Shown in pieces: positions 1 to 11,928 of a DNA stretch of 64,000 bases (positions are counted from its first letter, which is position 1; each line of letters begins with the position of its first letter). A program made the position numbers and the translations under genes. Under the pieces are notes generated by a model. It was not told where the DNA came from, ran no database searches, and worked only from the letters and a program-made list of their open reading frames with translations. Source of the DNA: Rahnella ecdela (GTDB taxonomy: Bacteria; Pseudomonadota; Gammaproteobacteria; Enterobacterales; Enterobacteriaceae); contig NZ_JAFMOY010000131.1 in the NCBI RefSeq assembly GCF_019049625.1, forward strand, positions 186,001 to 250,000. The letters run 5' to 3'.

Positions 1-344
1 TCAACCCGAATGCCGTAAAAGTTGTCCGCGATGCAAGGGGCTATGCTCTGTATTTCTCACGCGCGACTATTCCCTGGGAACGTGAGCGTTTCGCCGTTTC
101 GAAAGAAACCGTAGGGGATACTTTCCTTCGCCACATAGGTATTTATGCCTACCGTGCAGGGTTTATCCGCCAGTATGTGAAATGGGAACCGAGCCAGCTT
201 GAGCATATCGAACTGCTCGAACAGCTGCGGGTACTGTGGTACGGTGAAAAAATCCACGTTGATGTGGCGAAAGCTATTCCGTCCGTGGGTGTGGATACGG
301 CAGAAGATTTAGAACGCGTGCGCGCGATCCTGAGCCATTCATAA
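1..344 (+). CDS. kdsB: 3-deoxy-manno-octulosonate cytidylyltransferase, C-terminal part
   Basis: KdsB activates Kdo as CMP-Kdo for lipopolysaccharide inner-core synthesis in the cytoplasm. The open frame enters from the left edge of the window, so the start is missing; about 113 residues remain of a usual ~248. The visible part contains the conserved [11 protein letters not shown] segment and later [12 protein letters not shown] near the C-terminus, both typical of KdsB. The stop codon is TAA at 342-344. Position next to ycbJ and elyC matches E. coli. Identification is by recognition of the family and synteny. Confidence 0.93.
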   Translation, partial: NPNAVKVVRDARGYALYFSRATIPWERERFAVSKETVGDTFLRHIGIYAYRAGFIRQYVKWEPSQLEHIELLEQLRVLWYGEKIHVDVAKAIPSVGVDTAEDLERVRAILSHS

Positions 345-537
345 AAACCACGCGCCAAAAATAATAAGACGGGATGTCACGGCATTCCGTTCCTTCATTT
401 CAAACTTTCCCTGCGTTTTGCGCGACATCTTCCTTTTTCTGCCCTCATTATCCGGTTTTTGTTTGATCTGAAACGGGGTAATCCGTCACTGAAGCTTTCA
501 TCATAAACGTTAACTTTTTCGTCACTGCGAATACGTT

Positions 538-1431
538 ATGGAACAGCTAAAAGCCGAATTGAGCATCGTGTTGGGCGAGCGTTTGTCCCGACTGGAATGT
601 GTAAGTGAGCAGCCTTATGCCCATCTGTTTTCCCTTTATGATGAGCAGGGCTATGCCATGCCTCTGCTGGCGAAAAGTTTTATCTGTCAGGGTATCGCCG
701 GACAGGAAGCCTATAAATTGTCAATGCTGGCGAGAGAGGGCGTGGTACGGTTTCCGACGGTTTATGGCATGGTCACCACGCATCAGAAACCTTATCAGGA
801 AATCCTGTTAATCGAGCGCTTGCGCGGTGTTTCAGCGGAAGCTCCTACGCGCACGCCGGAACGGTGGAAAATATTACAGGAGCAAATTGTCGAAGCGATG
901 CTGGCCTGGCACCGCATCGACAGCCATGGCTGCGTCGGGTCTGTCGACAGCACACAGGAAAATAGTTGGGAAAACTGGTATCCGCAAAGAATCGAAGTGC
1001 TGTGGTCGACGTTAACAAATTTACAGGCACCCGAGCTTACGCCAGAAGACCGCACGCTGCTTTTCCGTTCCCGTGCCAGCATTCCCGCGCTGTTTGAAGA
1101 TTTTGATGACAAGCCGGTACTGGTTCACGGCAATCTGTCGTTACGCAGTATGCTAAAAGATCCGCGCAGCGATCAGCTGCTGGCGATGATCAACCCAGGG
1201 CCGGTTTTATGGGCACCGCGTGAGTTTGATTTGTTCCGCCTGTGGGAAAAAGGGATGAGCGAGCAGTTGCTGTTCGGCTATTTGCAAAAAGCACCGGTTT
1301 CGGAAAACTTCCTTGCCCGCCGCTGGATGTATCTGGTGTGGGAGTCTGTTGCTCATATGATCCACACCGGCAAACTTGACAGGCGCCAGTTTGATTTTGC
1401 ACGGCAACAGCTGCTGCCGTGGCTGAACTGA
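538..1431 (+). CDS. ycbJ: YcbJ, aminoglycoside-phosphotransferase-like protein of unknown function
   Basis: This 297-residue protein has the same length as E. coli YcbJ and has the fold signature of the APH/choline-kinase family. The catalytic-loop region reads HGN (residues 197-199) instead of the usual HGD, and the later metal-binding Asp position appears as Asn (about residue 219, in MINPG) rather than the family IDF. The distal FDLFRL motif is kept. This suggests a degenerate kinase, perhaps without phosphotransfer activity, but that is inference. The ATG at 538 is the only sensible start. It is convergent with elyC, with only 11 bp between the stops. No substrate is known. Confidence 0.88.
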   Translation: MEQLKAELSIVLGERLSRLECVSEQPYAHLFSLYDEQGYAMPLLAKSFICQGIAGQEAYKLSMLAREGVVRFPTVYGMVTTHQKPYQEILLIERLRGVSAEAPTRTPERWKILQEQIVEAMLAWHRIDSHGCVGSVDSTQENSWENWYPQRIEVLWSTLTNLQAPELTPEDRTLLFRSRASIPALFEDFDDKPVLVHGNLSLRSMLKDPRSDQLLAMINPGPVLWAPREFDLFRLWEKGMSEQLLFGYLQKAPVSENFLARRWMYLVWESVAHMIHTGKLDRRQFDFARQQLLPWLN

Positions 1432-1442
1432 GCTGACGTTAA

Positions 1443-2222
1443 CTACGTCGTTGCGGGCGCGGGCAGTGTTATCCACTGCCACAAGCGCCCAAGCGTTTCG
1501 TACCATGCCCGTTCGCTGTGCGATAAGAACAGCGCCTGCGGCAGGGCCCGTTCCCACGGATTAAGCGGTGAGTCGATCGCAAGCTGATTCGCCGGGGCCG
1601 GGATCGGATGCAATCCCTGCTGCCGGAAGAACACCATCGCCCGTGGCAGATGATTTGCTGATGTCACCAGCACGAAAGGCTGTCCGGCGATCAGCGCTTT
1701 CACTTCCTGCGCTTCCTGATGTGTATCCTTGGGTTTATCGAGCAGGATAATATCGCTTTCGGGCACCCCCAGACTCTGCGCGACCTTTCCGGCCACAGCG
1801 GCACTGCTGACCGGATTCGTCATCGCCTGTGCCCCGGTGAATATCATTTTCGAACCGGGATTCGCGCGGTAAATCCGGATACCTTCCGTCACCCGTGGCA
1901 GGCTGTTACTGATGAGATTAGAACTTGGCGCCCAGTCCGGGTTATAGGTATAACCGCCTCCCAAAACCACCACATAGTTCACGGGCGTATGCCCCGGTAT
2001 CTGATAAGTCGTATAACCGGATTCTATTGGGCGTAAAAGACTGTCCGCCACCGGCTGCACGCTCAGCAGCAGTAACAGCAGCCAACTCAGTAAAAAAAGC
2101 ACTTTTCCGGTTTTTTGCCAGCGGGTTATCCATAGCAACACCAGTGCCATCGCCATGATGACCAGAATAAAGGGCAGCGGTAATAACAGACCGCCGAAGG
2201 TCTTTTTTAGGATAAATAACAT
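1443..2222 (-). CDS. elyC: Envelope biogenesis factor ElyC (DUF218)
   Basis: ElyC is an inner-membrane protein needed for normal peptidoglycan assembly at low temperature in E. coli. Two hydrophobic segments lie near the N-terminus (about residues 8-30 and 38-55), followed by a DUF218 domain with the VVVLGGG motif near residue 85 and a conserved TSANHLPRAM segment. The start is placed at the ATG at 2222, giving 259 residues as in E. coli. An upstream in-frame start at 2264 would add 14 residues that the family lacks. It is divergent from cmoM. Confidence 0.92.
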   Translation of the reverse strand: MLFILKKTFGGLLLPLPFILVIMAMALVLLWITRWQKTGKVLFLLSWLLLLLLSVQPVADSLLRPIESGYTTYQIPGHTPVNYVVVLGGGYTYNPDWAPSSNLISNSLPRVTEGIRIYRANPGSKMIFTGAQAMTNPVSSAAVAGKVAQSLGVPESDIILLDKPKDTHQEAQEVKALIAGQPFVLVTSANHLPRAMVFFRQQGLHPIPAPANQLAIDSPLNPWERALPQALFLSHSERAWYETLGRLWQWITLPAPATT

Positions 2223-2369
2223 CAGAAAGCGGTCCTTTTGGGTGAAAAAACGACATCCGGGCATGAATCCGCGTCAGGATGATTTATTCTATGCCAGCCT
2301 GTGCCAAGATAGCAGGTCGCGCAGATAAACCCTTTAACAGAATGCACCATCAGGAACAGGTATCTCTTC

Positions 2370-3155
2370 ATGCAGGATCGTAACTTCGACGATATGGCGG
2401 AAAAGTTTTCACGCAATATCTACGGCACAACTAAGGGACGTATCCGTCAGGCTGTGCTGGGTCAGGATCTGCAGGAATTGTTACAAACACTGCCTCAGCG
2501 TCCATTGCGTATTCTCGACGCGGGCGGCGGTGAAGGACAAATGGCCTGTGAACTTGCTGCTTTAGGACATCAGGTCTTGTTGTGCGATCTCTCCGGTGAG
2601 ATGATCCGACGCGCCGAGGCGGCTGCGGTGGAAAAAGGTGTGAGCGGGAACATGCAATTTGTACAATGTCCGGCTCAGCACATCGCAGAACATTTGGAAC
2701 AGCCGGTTGATCTGATATTGTTCCATGCGGTCATTGAATGGCTGGCTGAACCTCGCCAGGCGCTTGCTGCGCTGGTCGATTGTCTGGCTCCGGGTGGCGC
2801 ATTATCGCTGATGTTTTACAATATTCACGGTCTGGTCATGCGGCATATGATCCTCGGCAATTTCGGTCATGTCGAAGCGGGTGTGCCAAAAATCAAAAAA
2901 AGCTCCCTGTTACCCGATCATCCGCTGGAACCTGCGCAGGTATATCAGTGGCTGGAAGAACTGGGAATGCAGATAAGCGGCAAGACCGGTGTTAGAGTGT
3001 TCCACGATTATTTGCGAAACAGACAACAACATAAGCAGGATTTTGACGAGCTTTTGGCGCTGGAGCAGCGTTATTGCCGTCAGGAACCTTTTGTTAGTTT
3101 GGGACGTTACATCCATGTGATGGCGCACAAACCCATTCTGAAGGACGAATTATGA
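2370..3155 (+). CDS. cmoM: tRNA 5-carboxymethoxyuridine methyltransferase CmoM
   Basis: CmoM (formerly SmtA) uses S-adenosylmethionine to methylate cmo5U at wobble position 34 of certain tRNAs, giving mcmo5U. The 261-residue length equals the E. coli protein. A class I methyltransferase fold is visible: motif [12 protein letters not shown] near residues 48-58, the acidic LCDLSGEM after strand 2, and [10 protein letters not shown] in the motif IV region. It is the first gene of an operon with mukFEB, and its stop overlaps the mukF start by 4 bp (ATGA), indicating translational coupling. Confidence 0.95.
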   Translation: MQDRNFDDMAEKFSRNIYGTTKGRIRQAVLGQDLQELLQTLPQRPLRILDAGGGEGQMACELAALGHQVLLCDLSGEMIRRAEAAAVEKGVSGNMQFVQCPAQHIAEHLEQPVDLILFHAVIEWLAEPRQALAALVDCLAPGGALSLMFYNIHGLVMRHMILGNFGHVEAGVPKIKKSSLLPDHPLEPAQVYQWLEELGMQISGKTGVRVFHDYLRNRQQHKQDFDELLALEQRYCRQEPFVSLGRYIHVMAHKPILKDEL

Positions 3156-4474
3156 GTGAATTTTCCCAGACTGTACCCGAACTGGTCGCCTGGGCACGGA
3201 AAAATGATTTCTCAATTTCACTGCCAACGGAGCGGCTGGCTTTTCTTCTGGCGATTGCCACGTTAAACAGCGAGCGCCTTGACGGGGAAATGAGTGAGGG
3301 TGAACTGGTCGATGCGTTTCGTCACGTCAGCAAAGGATTTGAGCAGACTAATGAAACCATTACCGTACGTGCCAATAACGCCATCAATGACATGGTGCGT
3401 CAGCGCTTGCTCAACCGTTTTGTCAGTGAAATGGCGGATGGTAATGCCATTTATCGCCTGACCCCGCTGGCAATTGGCATTTCAGATTATTACATCCGCC
3501 AGCGTGAATTTTCCACGTTGCGGTTGTCTATGCAGTTGTCGATTGTTGCACAGGAACTTAAACGTGCTGCTGATGCGGCCGAAGAGGGCGGCGATGATTT
3601 CCACTGGCATCGCAACGTGTACGCGCCTCTTAAATATTCCGTTGCTGAGATTTTTGACAGCATCGACATGACCCAGCGCATCATGGACGAACAGCAGCAG
3701 GGTGTGAAAGACGACATCGCCGCACTGCTGAATAAAGACTGGCGCGCGGCCATTTCCAGCTGTGAAATCCTCCTGTCAGAAACCTCCGGCACGCTGCGTG
3801 AATTACAAGATACGCTCGAAGCGGCGGGTAACCTGTTGCAGGCACATCTGATGCGCATTCAGGACGCCACGATGGTTGAACTTGATTTGAGTTTCGTCGA
3901 CAAACTGGTGTTCGACTTACAGAACAAACTCGACCGCATTACCAGCTGGGGTCAGCAGGCCATTGACCTGTGGATTGGCTATGACCGCCATGTACATAAA
4001 TTTATCCGTACTGCGATCGACATGGATAAAAACAGGGTGTTTGCGCAACGTCTGCGTCAGTCGGTGCAAAACTACTTTGACCAGCCGTGGACGCTGACCT
4101 TTGCTAATGCCGACCGTTTGCTTGATATGCGGGACGAAGAGCTGGCACTGCGCAGCGAAGAAGTGACCGGCGAACTTCCGCCAGATCTCGAGTTTGAAGA
4201 ATTTAACGAAATCCGCGAACAACTTGCGGCATTGATTGAACAGGCATTACAAGTTTATCAGCAACAAAAAACGCCGCTCAATCTGGGCATGGTAATGCGT
4301 GAATACCTTAAGCAGTATCCGCGTGCCCGACACTTTGATGTCGCGCGAATTGTGGTCGACCAGGCGGTACGCCTCGGTGTGGCTGAAGCAGATTTTTCAG
4401 GGTTGCACGCCGAATGGCAGGCAATCAATGATTACGGAGCCAAGGTGCAGGCCCATGTCATCGACAAATATTGA
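3152..4474 (+). CDS. mukF: Chromosome partition protein MukF (kleisin)
   Basis: MukF is the kleisin subunit of the MukBEF condensin; it bridges MukB heads, dimerises through its N-terminal winged-helix region, and binds MukE with its middle region. The 440-residue length is that of E. coli. The N-terminal ~115 residues carry the winged-helix domain, the centre is mostly helical with long amphipathic stretches, and the C-terminal winged helix ends in AHVIDKY. It overlaps cmoM by 4 bp and mukE by 20 bp, so the four genes look like one tightly coupled unit. Confidence 0.97.
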   Translation: MSEFSQTVPELVAWARKNDFSISLPTERLAFLLAIATLNSERLDGEMSEGELVDAFRHVSKGFEQTNETITVRANNAINDMVRQRLLNRFVSEMADGNAIYRLTPLAIGISDYYIRQREFSTLRLSMQLSIVAQELKRAADAAEEGGDDFHWHRNVYAPLKYSVAEIFDSIDMTQRIMDEQQQGVKDDIAALLNKDWRAAISSCEILLSETSGTLRELQDTLEAAGNLLQAHLMRIQDATMVELDLSFVDKLVFDLQNKLDRITSWGQQAIDLWIGYDRHVHKFIRTAIDMDKNRVFAQRLRQSVQNYFDQPWTLTFANADRLLDMRDEELALRSEEVTGELPPDLEFEEFNEIREQLAALIEQALQVYQQQKTPLNLGMVMREYLKQYPRARHFDVARIVVDQAVRLGVAEADFSGLHAEWQAINDYGAKVQAHVIDKY

Positions 4475-5186
4475 ACACATAATGCCAGCTAAGCTGGCGC
4501 AGGCACTGGCGAACTCAGTGTTTCCTGCTCTCGACAGCCAGCTGCGTTCTGGCCGTCATATCGGCATTGATGAACTGGATAACCACGCTTTCCTGATGGA
4601 CTATCAGGAAGAAATGGAACTGTTTTACAGCCGCTACAGCGTGGAATTAATCCGGGCACCGGAAGGTTTCTTCTATCTTCGCCCGCGTTCCACCACGCTT
4701 ATCCCGCGATCCGTGCTTTCTGAGCTGGACATGATGGTCGGGAAAATTCTCTGCTATCTGTATCTCAGCCCCGAACGTCTGGCGCATGAAGGGATCTTTA
4801 CCCAGCAGGAACTGTATGACGAATTGCTGAGTCTGGCCGACGAAAGCAAATTATTGAAATACGTCAACCAGCGCTCAACCGGCTCTGATTTAGATCGCCA
4901 GAAGTTGCAGGACAAAGTCCGCACTTCCCTGAACCGCCTGCGCCGTCTGGGGATGGTGTACTTCATGGGCGTCGACAGCACTAAATTCCGTATTACTGAA
5001 GCCGTATTTCGTTTTGGTGCGGATGTTCGCAGCGGCGATGATGCGCGCGAAGCTCAGTTGCGTATGATCCGCGACGGTGAAGCGATGCCGGTCGACAGCG
5101 CGTTATCATTGAACGACGAGAGTGAAGACGGCGAGCCGCTGGCAGGGCAGCAAGGGCATGAAAGCGCAGAGGATGAACAGGAATGA
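4455..5186 (+). CDS. mukE: Chromosome partition protein MukE (kite)
   Basis: MukE binds MukF as a dimer and is required for MukBEF action on DNA. The chosen ATG at 4455 gives a protein starting [19 protein letters not shown], matching the family. The frame is open upstream to 4299, but that part lies inside mukF. The protein has 243 residues, slightly longer than E. coli MukE (234) because of an extended acidic tail rich in Glu/Asp/Ser. The core [19 protein letters not shown] is strongly conserved. It overlaps mukF by 20 bp and mukB by 4 bp. Confidence 0.96.
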   Translation: MSSTNIEHIMPAKLAQALANSVFPALDSQLRSGRHIGIDELDNHAFLMDYQEEMELFYSRYSVELIRAPEGFFYLRPRSTTLIPRSVLSELDMMVGKILCYLYLSPERLAHEGIFTQQELYDELLSLADESKLLKYVNQRSTGSDLDRQKLQDKVRTSLNRLRRLGMVYFMGVDSTKFRITEAVFRFGADVRSGDDAREAQLRMIRDGEAMPVDSALSLNDESEDGEPLAGQQGHESAEDEQE

Positions 5187-8100
5187 TTGAACGCGGTAAA
5201 TTTCGCTCACTGACGCTGGTTAACTGGAACGGCTTCTTCGCCCGGACATTTGACCTCGACTCACTGGTCACCACGCTTTCCGGCGGTAACGGGGCGGGTA
5301 AATCCACCACCATGGCCGCCTTTGTTACGGCGCTGATCCCCGACCTGACGTTGCTGCATTTTCGTAATACCACCGAAGCGGGCGCAACCTCCGGCTCACG
5401 TGACAAAGGTCTGCACGGTAAATTGCGCGCAGGGGTCTGTTACTCGGTTCTGGATGTCGTCAACTCGCGCCACCAGCGCATCGTTGTGGGTGTTCGTCTG
5501 CAACAAGTTGCCGGTCGTGACCGTAAAGTCGACATCAAGCCTTTCACCATTCAGGGCTTGCCGGTGGCAGTAAACCCGACGGAAATGCTGACGGAAACCG
5601 TGGGTGAACGTCAGGCGCGTGTGTTGCCTTTGCATGAATTGAAAGAGCGCGTTGAAGCAATGGAAGGCGTGCAGTTCAAGCAGTTCAACTCAATTACCGA
5701 TTACCATGCGCTGATGTTCGATCTGGGTGTGATCCCGCGTCGTCTGCGTTCAGCGTCTGATCGTAGTAAATTCTACCGCCTGATCGAAGCCTCGTTGTAC
5801 GGCGGTATCTCCAGCGCGATTACCCGCTCCCTGCGCGACTATTTGCTGCCGGAAAACAGCGGTGTGCGTAAAGCGTTCCAGGACATGGAAGCGGCGCTGC
5901 GTGAAAACCGTATGACGCTGGAAGCGATCCGCGTTACGCAATCTGACCGTGACCTGTTTAAGCATCTGATTTCTGAAGCGACGTCTTACGTTGCCGCCGA
6001 CTATATGCGCCACGCCAACGAGCGCCGTATTCATCTCGATAGTGCGCTGGTGCTGCGTAATGATTTGCTGACCAGTCGCAAACAGCTTTCCAGCGAGCAA
6101 TATCGTCATGTTGAAATGGCGCGTGAACTGGCTGAGCAAAGCGGTTCGCAAAGTGATCTGGAAACCGATTATCAGGCTGCCAGTGACCATCTGAGTCTGG
6201 TTCAGACCGCGATGCGTCAGCAGGAAAAAATCGAGCGTTACGAAAGTGATCTTGAAGAACTGACGTACCGTCTGGAAGAGCAGAACGAAGTCGTCGCGGA
6301 AGCCAGCGAGCAGCACGCAGAACACGAAGCGCGTGCGGAAGCGGCTGAGCTGGAAGTAGATGAGCTGAAAAGTCAGCTGGCTGATTACCAGCAGGCGCTG
6401 GATGTTCAGCAAACCCGTGCGATCCAATATCAGCAAGCCTTACAGGCCATTGAGCGCGCGCGCGATTTGTGTCAGATCCCTGATCTGAGCATTCAGAACA
6501 GTGAAGAATGGCTCGAAACGTTCCAGAGCAAAGAACAGGAAGCCACTGAAATTCTGCTGATGCTGGAACAGAAAATGAGCGTCGCGTCTGCCGCTCATAA
6601 TCAGTTCGAAAATGCGTATCAGCTGGTGGTGAAAATCGCCGGTGAAGTCAGTCGTAGCGAAGCCTGGCAAACAGCGCGTGAATTACTACGCGACTGGTCT
6701 TCTCAGCAACATCAGGCGGAGCGCGTTGAACCGCTGCGCATGCGTTTGTCCGAGCTGGAGGGCCGTCTGCGTGAACAGCAGGACGCCGAGCGTCAGTTGC
6801 AGGAATTTTGCAAACGCACCGGTCAGGACGTGCATCCGGAAGATCTGGACGAAATGCAGCGTGAGCTGGAAGTCCAGATTGAAGAATTACAAGTCGTTGT
6901 ATCGCAGGCCGGTGAACGTCGCATGGAAATGCGTCAGGAACTTGAGCAGGTTCAGTCGCGTATTCGTGAACTGACTGCCCGTGCGCCGGTCTGGCTGGCC
7001 GCGCAGGAAGCCCTCAGCCAGCTGAGCGAGCAAAGTAAAGAACCGCTGGAAAGCAGCCAGCAGGTTACCGAATACATGCAGCAGTTGCTGGAAACGGAAC
7101 GCGAAACCACGGTTGAGCGCGACGAAGTCTCTGCCCGCAAACGTCGCATTGAAGGCCAGATCTCCCGCCTCAGCCAGCCAAGTGGCGCGGAAGATCCCCG
7201 TATGATCGCGCTGGCCGAACGCTTTGGTGGCGTGCTGTTGTCTGAAATTTACGATGATGTCACCATCGACGATGCGCCTTACTTCTCCGCGTTGTATGGC
7301 CCGTCACGCCACGCGATTGTCGTGCCTGATTTGTCACTGATCCGCGATCAGCTCGACGGTCTGGATGATTGTCCGGAAGATCTCTATCTGATCGAAGGGG
7401 ATCCGCAGTCATTCGATGACAACGTGTTTGAAGTGGAAGAAATGCAGGGCGCAGTGCTGGTCAAAACCGGTGACCGTCAGTGGCGTTATTCCCACTTCCC
7501 GCAGGTGCCGTTATTTGGTCGTGCGGCGCGTGAAAATCGTCTCGAAACTTTGCATAAAGAACGCGAGAATCTTTCCGAACGCTACGCGACGCTGTCGTTT
7601 GACGTGCAGAAAATTCAACGTGCACATCAGGCATTTAGCCGTTTCATCGGCAGCCATCTGGCCGTTGCGTTTGATGCCGATCCCGAAGCTGATATCCGCA
7701 CACTGAGCGGACGTCGTGGCGAACTGGACCGTGCTATCAATGCTCACGAAGGCCAGAATCAGCAGCAGCGTCAGCAATACGAGCAGGCGAAAGACGCTAT
7801 CGGCATGCTCAATAAATTGCAGCCGCGTGTTGGTTTATTGTGCGACGAAACGCTGATTGACCGTGTGGAAGAAATCCGTGAAGAAATGGAAGAGGCGCAG
7901 GATTCTGCCCGTTTCATTCAGCAACACGGTGTTTCACTGGCTAAGCTGGAACCGCTGGTGTCGGTATTGCAAAGTGATCCGGAGCAGCACGAGCAACTGA
8001 AAGAGGATTACGCACAGGCGCAGCATTCACAGCGTCTGGCGAAACAGCAGGCATTTGCCCTGACCGAAGTGGTTCAGCGTCGTGCGCACTTCAGCTATAC

Positions 8101-9631
8101 CGACTCTGCCGGTATGCTGAACGAAAACAGCGACCTGAATGACAAACTGCGTCAGCGTCTGGAACATGCGGAAGCGGAACGTACGCGTGCCCGTGAGCAG
8201 ATGCGTCAGCATCAGACTCAGCTGACTCAGTACAGTCAGGTTCTGGCCTCGCTGAAAAGTTCGTTCGATGCCAAACGCGATATGCTCAAGGAACTGAGCC
8301 AGGAATTGCAGGATATCGGCGTTCAGGCTGATCCAAACGCCGAAGCGCGTGCCAAAACCCGTCGTGATGAGCTGCACTCCGCGCTCAGCACTAACCGCGC
8401 CCGTTGCAACCAGTTGGAAAAACAGATCACTTTCTGTGAAGCAGAAATGGATAATCTGCAGAAAAAACTGCGTAAGCTTGAGCGCGATTATCATCAGAGC
8501 CGTGAGCAGGTGGTGTCCTCGAAAGCAGGCTGGTGTGCGGTCATGCGTCTGGTGAAAGATAACGGCGTTGAACGCCGTCTGCACCGCCGCGAGCTGGCTT
8601 ACATGGATGGAGACGAACTGCGTTCGATGTCGGATAAAGCGTTGGGTGCGCTGCGCCTGGCGGTGTCGGATAACGAACATCTGCGCGACGTGCTGCGTCT
8701 TTCAGAAGATCCAAAACGTCCGGAACGTAAAATCCAGTTCTACATCGCCGTGTATCAGCATCTGCGCGAACGTATACGTCAGGATATCATCCGCACTGAC
8801 GATCCGGTCGAAGCCATCGAACAGATGGAAATCGAGCTGGGACGTCTGACTGAAGAACTGACCGCCCGCGAGCAGCAACTGGCTATCAGTTCGAAAAGTG
8901 TGGCCAATATCATCCGCAAAACCATTCAGCGTGAGCAAAACCGTATCCGCCAGCTGAACCAGGGGCTACAGGCTGTGGCGTTTGGTCAGGTGAAAAGTGT
9001 GCGTCTGAACGTGAATGTGCGTGAAGCCCATGCGGGCTTGCTGGATGTGCTTTCTGAACAGCAGGAACAGCATCAGGACTTGTTCAGCAGTAACCGTCTG
9101 ACCTTCTCAGAAGCGCTGGCGAAACTGTATCAGCGTCTGAATCCGCAAATTGATATGGGGCAGCGTACGCCACAAACCATCGGTGAAGAACTGCTGGATT
9201 ACCGTAACTACCTGGAAATGGAAGTGGAAGTCAACCGTGGTTCAGACGGCTGGCTGCGCGCGGAAAGCGGCGCGCTGTCGACCGGTGAAGCGATCGGTAC
9301 CGGTATGTCGATTCTGGTGATGGTTGTTCAGAGCTGGGAAGATGAGTCGAGCCGTATGCGTGGTAAAGATATTTCGCCATGCCGACTGTTGTTCCTTGAT
9401 GAAGCCGCGCGTCTGGATGCCAAATCCATAGCCACGCTGTTTGAACTGTGTGACCGTCTTGAAATGCAGCTGATCATCGCTGCGCCAGAAAACATCAGCC
9501 CGGAAAAAGGGACGACGTATAAACTTGTGCGTAAAGTGTTTGGCAATAATGAACATGTGCATGTGGTGGGTTTACGCGGTTTTGCCGCAGAACTTCCCGC
9601 ACTGGCCAATACTGAAGCTGACGTTTCCTGA
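5183..9631 (+). CDS. mukB: Chromosome partition ATPase MukB (SMC-like)
   Basis: MukB is the SMC-like motor of MukBEF, which condenses and segregates the chromosome. The protein has 1482 residues (E. coli 1486). The head is split: Walker [10 protein letters not shown] at residues 34-42, and at the C-terminus the ABC signature LSTGEA with Ser1366 and Walker [10 protein letters not shown] with Asp1406-Glu1407, numbering that coincides with E. coli. Between the heads lie long Gln/Glu/Arg-rich coiled coils on both sides of a hinge around residues 650-800. It is followed by a terminator at 9652-9679. It is last in the cmoM-mukFEB operon. Confidence 0.98.
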   Translation: MIERGKFRSLTLVNWNGFFARTFDLDSLVTTLSGGNGAGKSTTMAAFVTALIPDLTLLHFRNTTEAGATSGSRDKGLHGKLRAGVCYSVLDVVNSRHQRIVVGVRLQQVAGRDRKVDIKPFTIQGLPVAVNPTEMLTETVGERQARVLPLHELKERVEAMEGVQFKQFNSITDYHALMFDLGVIPRRLRSASDRSKFYRLIEASLYGGISSAITRSLRDYLLPENSGVRKAFQDMEAALRENRMTLEAIRVTQSDRDLFKHLISEATSYVAADYMRHANERRIHLDSALVLRNDLLTSRKQLSSEQYRHVEMARELAEQSGSQSDLETDYQAASDHLSLVQTAMRQQEKIERYESDLEELTYRLEEQNEVVAEASEQHAEHEARAEAAELEVDELKSQLADYQQALDVQQTRAIQYQQALQAIERARDLCQIPDLSIQNSEEWLETFQSKEQEATEILLMLEQKMSVASAAHNQFENAYQLVVKIAGEVSRSEAWQTARELLRDWSSQQHQAERVEPLRMRLSELEGRLREQQDAERQLQEFCKRTGQDVHPEDLDEMQRELEVQIEELQVVVSQAGERRMEMRQELEQVQSRIRELTARAPVWLAAQEALSQLSEQSKEPLESSQQVTEYMQQLLETERETTVERDEVSARKRRIEGQISRLSQPSGAEDPRMIALAERFGGVLLSEIYDDVTIDDAPYFSALYGPSRHAIVVPDLSLIRDQLDGLDDCPEDLYLIEGDPQSFDDNVFEVEEMQGAVLVKTGDRQWRYSHFPQVPLFGRAARENRLETLHKERENLSERYATLSFDVQKIQRAHQAFSRFIGSHLAVAFDADPEADIRTLSGRRGELDRAINAHEGQNQQQRQQYEQAKDAIGMLNKLQPRVGLLCDETLIDRVEEIREEMEEAQDSARFIQQHGVSLAKLEPLVSVLQSDPEQHEQLKEDYAQAQHSQRLAKQQAFALTEVVQRRAHFSYTDSAGMLNENSDLNDKLRQRLEHAEAERTRAREQMRQHQTQLTQYSQVLASLKSSFDAKRDMLKELSQELQDIGVQADPNAEARAKTRRDELHSALSTNRARCNQLEKQITFCEAEMDNLQKKLRKLERDYHQSREQVVSSKAGWCAVMRLVKDNGVERRLHRRELAYMDGDELRSMSDKALGALRLAVSDNEHLRDVLRLSEDPKRPERKIQFYIAVYQHLRERIRQDIIRTDDPVEAIEQMEIELGRLTEELTAREQQLAISSKSVANIIRKTIQREQNRIRQLNQGLQAVAFGQVKSVRLNVNVREAHAGLLDVLSEQQEQHQDLFSSNRLTFSEALAKLYQRLNPQIDMGQRTPQTIGEELLDYRNYLEMEVEVNRGSDGWLRAESGALSTGEAIGTGMSILVMVVQSWEDESSRMRGKDISPCRLLFLDEAARLDAKSIATLFELCDRLEMQLIIAAPENISPEKGTTYKLVRKVFGNNEHVHVVGLRGFAAELPALANTEADVS

Positions 9632-9651
9632 TTATTTTACAATATGATCAT

Positions 9652-9679
9652 GCCCCGGCTTATGTCGGGGCTTTTTTTT
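9652..9679 (+). terminator. Rho-independent terminator after mukB
   Basis: A stem GCCCCG/CGGGGC (9652-9657 with 9666-9671) is followed at once by a run of eight T. It sits 20 bp after the mukB stop and should end the cmoM-mukFEB transcript. Confidence 0.9.
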
Positions 9680-10031
9680 GTCTTTTTCCCCGATATTTTC
9701 GTTGTTCCTTTTCTGTGCGCCTTTTCAGCTTCCATATTCATTTATTCATTCATCAGATATTTCCCTCAAAATTCCATACTTTATTAATTTTAAGATAAAG
9801 ATTTTCCTAATGACTGGATGAAATCTGAGCTGACGGATTGCCATTGAACGGAAAGTACCCAATCAAACCTTTATTTCGTCTGGCGGCTGGCTTAGAGTCT
9901 TCACGTAACACGCGGACTGTATTTCATTGAGCTACCGCGCAAAAAAAGAATTATGTTTATATACTTAAACCAGACGTTGCTGGCTTAATTTTGGGGAATG
10001 AATTGGGCACATTATCGGGAGGCAAGGGAAG
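9680..10031. other. AT-rich intergenic region upstream of ldtD
   Basis: About 350 bp without a convincing gene. It is AT-rich, contains no clear CpxR box that I can see, and carries a dyad near 9954-9971 (listed separately) about 60 bp before the ldtD start. A purine-rich stretch (GAGGCAAGGGAAG) just before 10032 supplies the ribosome binding site. Confidence 0.6.
9954..9971. promoter_or_regulatory. Dyad resembling a NadR box, overlapping a TATACT element
   Basis: The sequence reads TGTTTA-TATACT-TAAACC. It matches the enterobacterial NadR consensus TGTTTA-N6-TAAACA at 11 of 12 defined positions and is symmetric over five bases per arm. The spacer TATACT could itself be a sigma-70 -10 element, but no good -35 is seen at the right distance. 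The match may be chance; ldtD is not a known NadR target. Confidence 0.3.
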
Positions 10032-11882
10032 ATGTTAATGAATCAAAGGTCTCTCAGGTTTTTAGTCGCCAGCTGTTTGCTGGCGAGCGGTCTGTCTCCG
10101 TGGTTTGCGGCCTGGGCGACAGTTCCAACCATGCCGGTCGGAAAGACCACGCTATCCAGCGTGCAGAGCATGAGCCAGTTGCAGGCAGAGTTAATGCCAA
10201 GAGGTATCCGTCCTCTCTATCTGTCATCTCTCTCATCGCTTTATGCCGCTAATCATATGCAGCCGATGTGGAAAGATCGGCAAACGGTACAGATATTCCA
10301 GCAGCAGTTAGCCGAGCTGGCCATTTCCGGTATTCAGCCGCAGTTTACTCAATGGGTAAAATGGCTGACAGATCCTGAAGTGACCGGCATGGCGCGCGAT
10401 GTCGTGCTATCTGATGCGATGCTGGGATATTTGCAGTTTACCAGCAGCGTGGAAGCCAACGGGGATAAGTGGCTTTACGGTACGACACCCTACAAGATGA
10501 CCACGCCTTCGCTGACAGTGATTAACCAGTGGCAGCTGGCGGTGCGGCAGGGGGATACCGCGCACTATTTGTCGACGCTGACGCCACAGCATCCTTATTA
10601 CGCCAAAATGCATGACGCGCTGAAAACGATGCTGGCGGATAACCGTCCGTGGCCTGCGATGCGCGGTTCTGCAAGTCTGCGTCCTGATCAAATCAGTGAT
10701 GATGTTCCGGCGCTGCGTGAAATTCTCACCCGAACGGGCATGATGATAGCCTCGCCTCAGGAAACCAGTGCTCCGAAACCTACGGATGAAACTATCGCAC
10801 CGAATACCCCGGGAAGCGCGGCAAATGATGACTTGTCTGTGGATGAAACCGCCGATAAAGCGCAGGCGGCCACACCAGCGGTAAGTCCTTCTGCAACGTC
10901 GGTTCAGGATGTTCTGCCTTCGGTTCAGTCCACAGAAACGCCTGCACCGGCAGTGCCTGTTGCTGTTTCAAATAACCAGTACACGTCTGACTTAGTGGAA
11001 GCGGTGAAACGCTTTCAGAAATGGCAGGGGTTGGAAGCTGATGGAATTATCGGCGGACGTACTCGCCAATGGCTGAATGCTTCGCCGCAGCTTCGTGCGA
11101 CATTGCTGGCACTGAATATTCAGCGTCTGCGTATTCTGCCAGGGAATGTGAATACCGGCATTATGGTGAATATTCCCAACTATCAACTCACCTATTATCT
11201 CAATGGCAATGAAGTATTGTCGTCACGGGTTATTGTCGGTCGTCCGAGTCGTAAAACGCCGTTAATGAGCAGTGCGCTCAATAACGTGGTGGTGAATCCA
11301 CCGTGGAATGTGCCGACAACATTAGTGCGCGAAGATATTGTACCGAAAGCCATGAACAATCCGGGGTACTTCCAGCAACACGGCTATCAGGTCTTGTCAG
11401 GCTGGAGCAATGATGCGGAAGTCATAGATCCTTCCATGATCGACTGGGCGATGGTATCGCCTAACCACTTCCCGTATCGTATCCGTCAGGCACCGGGCGT
11501 AAGTAATTCGCTTGGCCGGTATAAATTCAATATGCCGAGTTCTGACGCGATTTACCTGCATGACACGCCGAATCATAATCTTTTCAGCAAAGATATTCGT
11601 GCGTTGAGTTCAGGGTGTGTGAGGGTCAATAAAGCCTCTGAACTGGCGAATATGTTGCTGCAGGATGCCGGGTGGAACGACACGCGTATCTCTTCTGCAT
11701 TGCAGGGCGGGAACACCACTTACGTGGCTATCCGCCATCATATACCGGTAAAACTGTTCTATCTGACGGCGTGGGTAGCGGATGATGGTAAGCCGCAGTT
11801 CCGCACAGATATTTACAATTATGATGCAACAGTGAGATCTGGCGCTCAAATTTTGCCTCAGGCAGAAATTTTGCTTCAATAA
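10032..11882 (+). CDS. ldtD: L,D-transpeptidase LdtD (YcbB)
   Basis: LdtD makes 3-3 (mDap-mDap) cross-links in peptidoglycan in the periplasm, which matters for beta-lactam-tolerant growth and envelope stress repair. The 616-residue protein has an N-terminal signal or anchor segment (about residues 8-30), a substrate-binding region, a Pro/Ala/Thr/Ser-rich low-complexity linker (about residues 235-310), a peptidoglycan-binding motif ([16 protein letters not shown]), and a C-terminal YkuD domain. The catalytic motif is HDTPNH followed by SSGCVRV with Cys529. Start ATG at 10032 has a nearby second ATG at 10038. The linker is longer and more acidic than in E. coli. Confidence 0.95.
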   Translation: MLMNQRSLRFLVASCLLASGLSPWFAAWATVPTMPVGKTTLSSVQSMSQLQAELMPRGIRPLYLSSLSSLYAANHMQPMWKDRQTVQIFQQQLAELAISGIQPQFTQWVKWLTDPEVTGMARDVVLSDAMLGYLQFTSSVEANGDKWLYGTTPYKMTTPSLTVINQWQLAVRQGDTAHYLSTLTPQHPYYAKMHDALKTMLADNRPWPAMRGSASLRPDQISDDVPALREILTRTGMMIASPQETSAPKPTDETIAPNTPGSAANDDLSVDETADKAQAATPAVSPSATSVQDVLPSVQSTETPAPAVPVAVSNNQYTSDLVEAVKRFQKWQGLEADGIIGGRTRQWLNASPQLRATLLALNIQRLRILPGNVNTGIMVNIPNYQLTYYLNGNEVLSSRVIVGRPSRKTPLMSSALNNVVVNPPWNVPTTLVREDIVPKAMNNPGYFQQHGYQVLSGWSNDAEVIDPSMIDWAMVSPNHFPYRIRQAPGVSNSLGRYKFNMPSSDAIYLHDTPNHNLFSKDIRALSSGCVRVNKASELANMLLQDAGWNDTRISSALQGGNTTYVAIRHHIPVKLFYLTAWVADDGKPQFRTDIYNYDATVRSGAQILPQAEILLQ

Positions 11883-11928
11883 ATGCAGTAAAACTAATCT
11901 GATAAGGGTCAGAGTATTTGGCCATACA

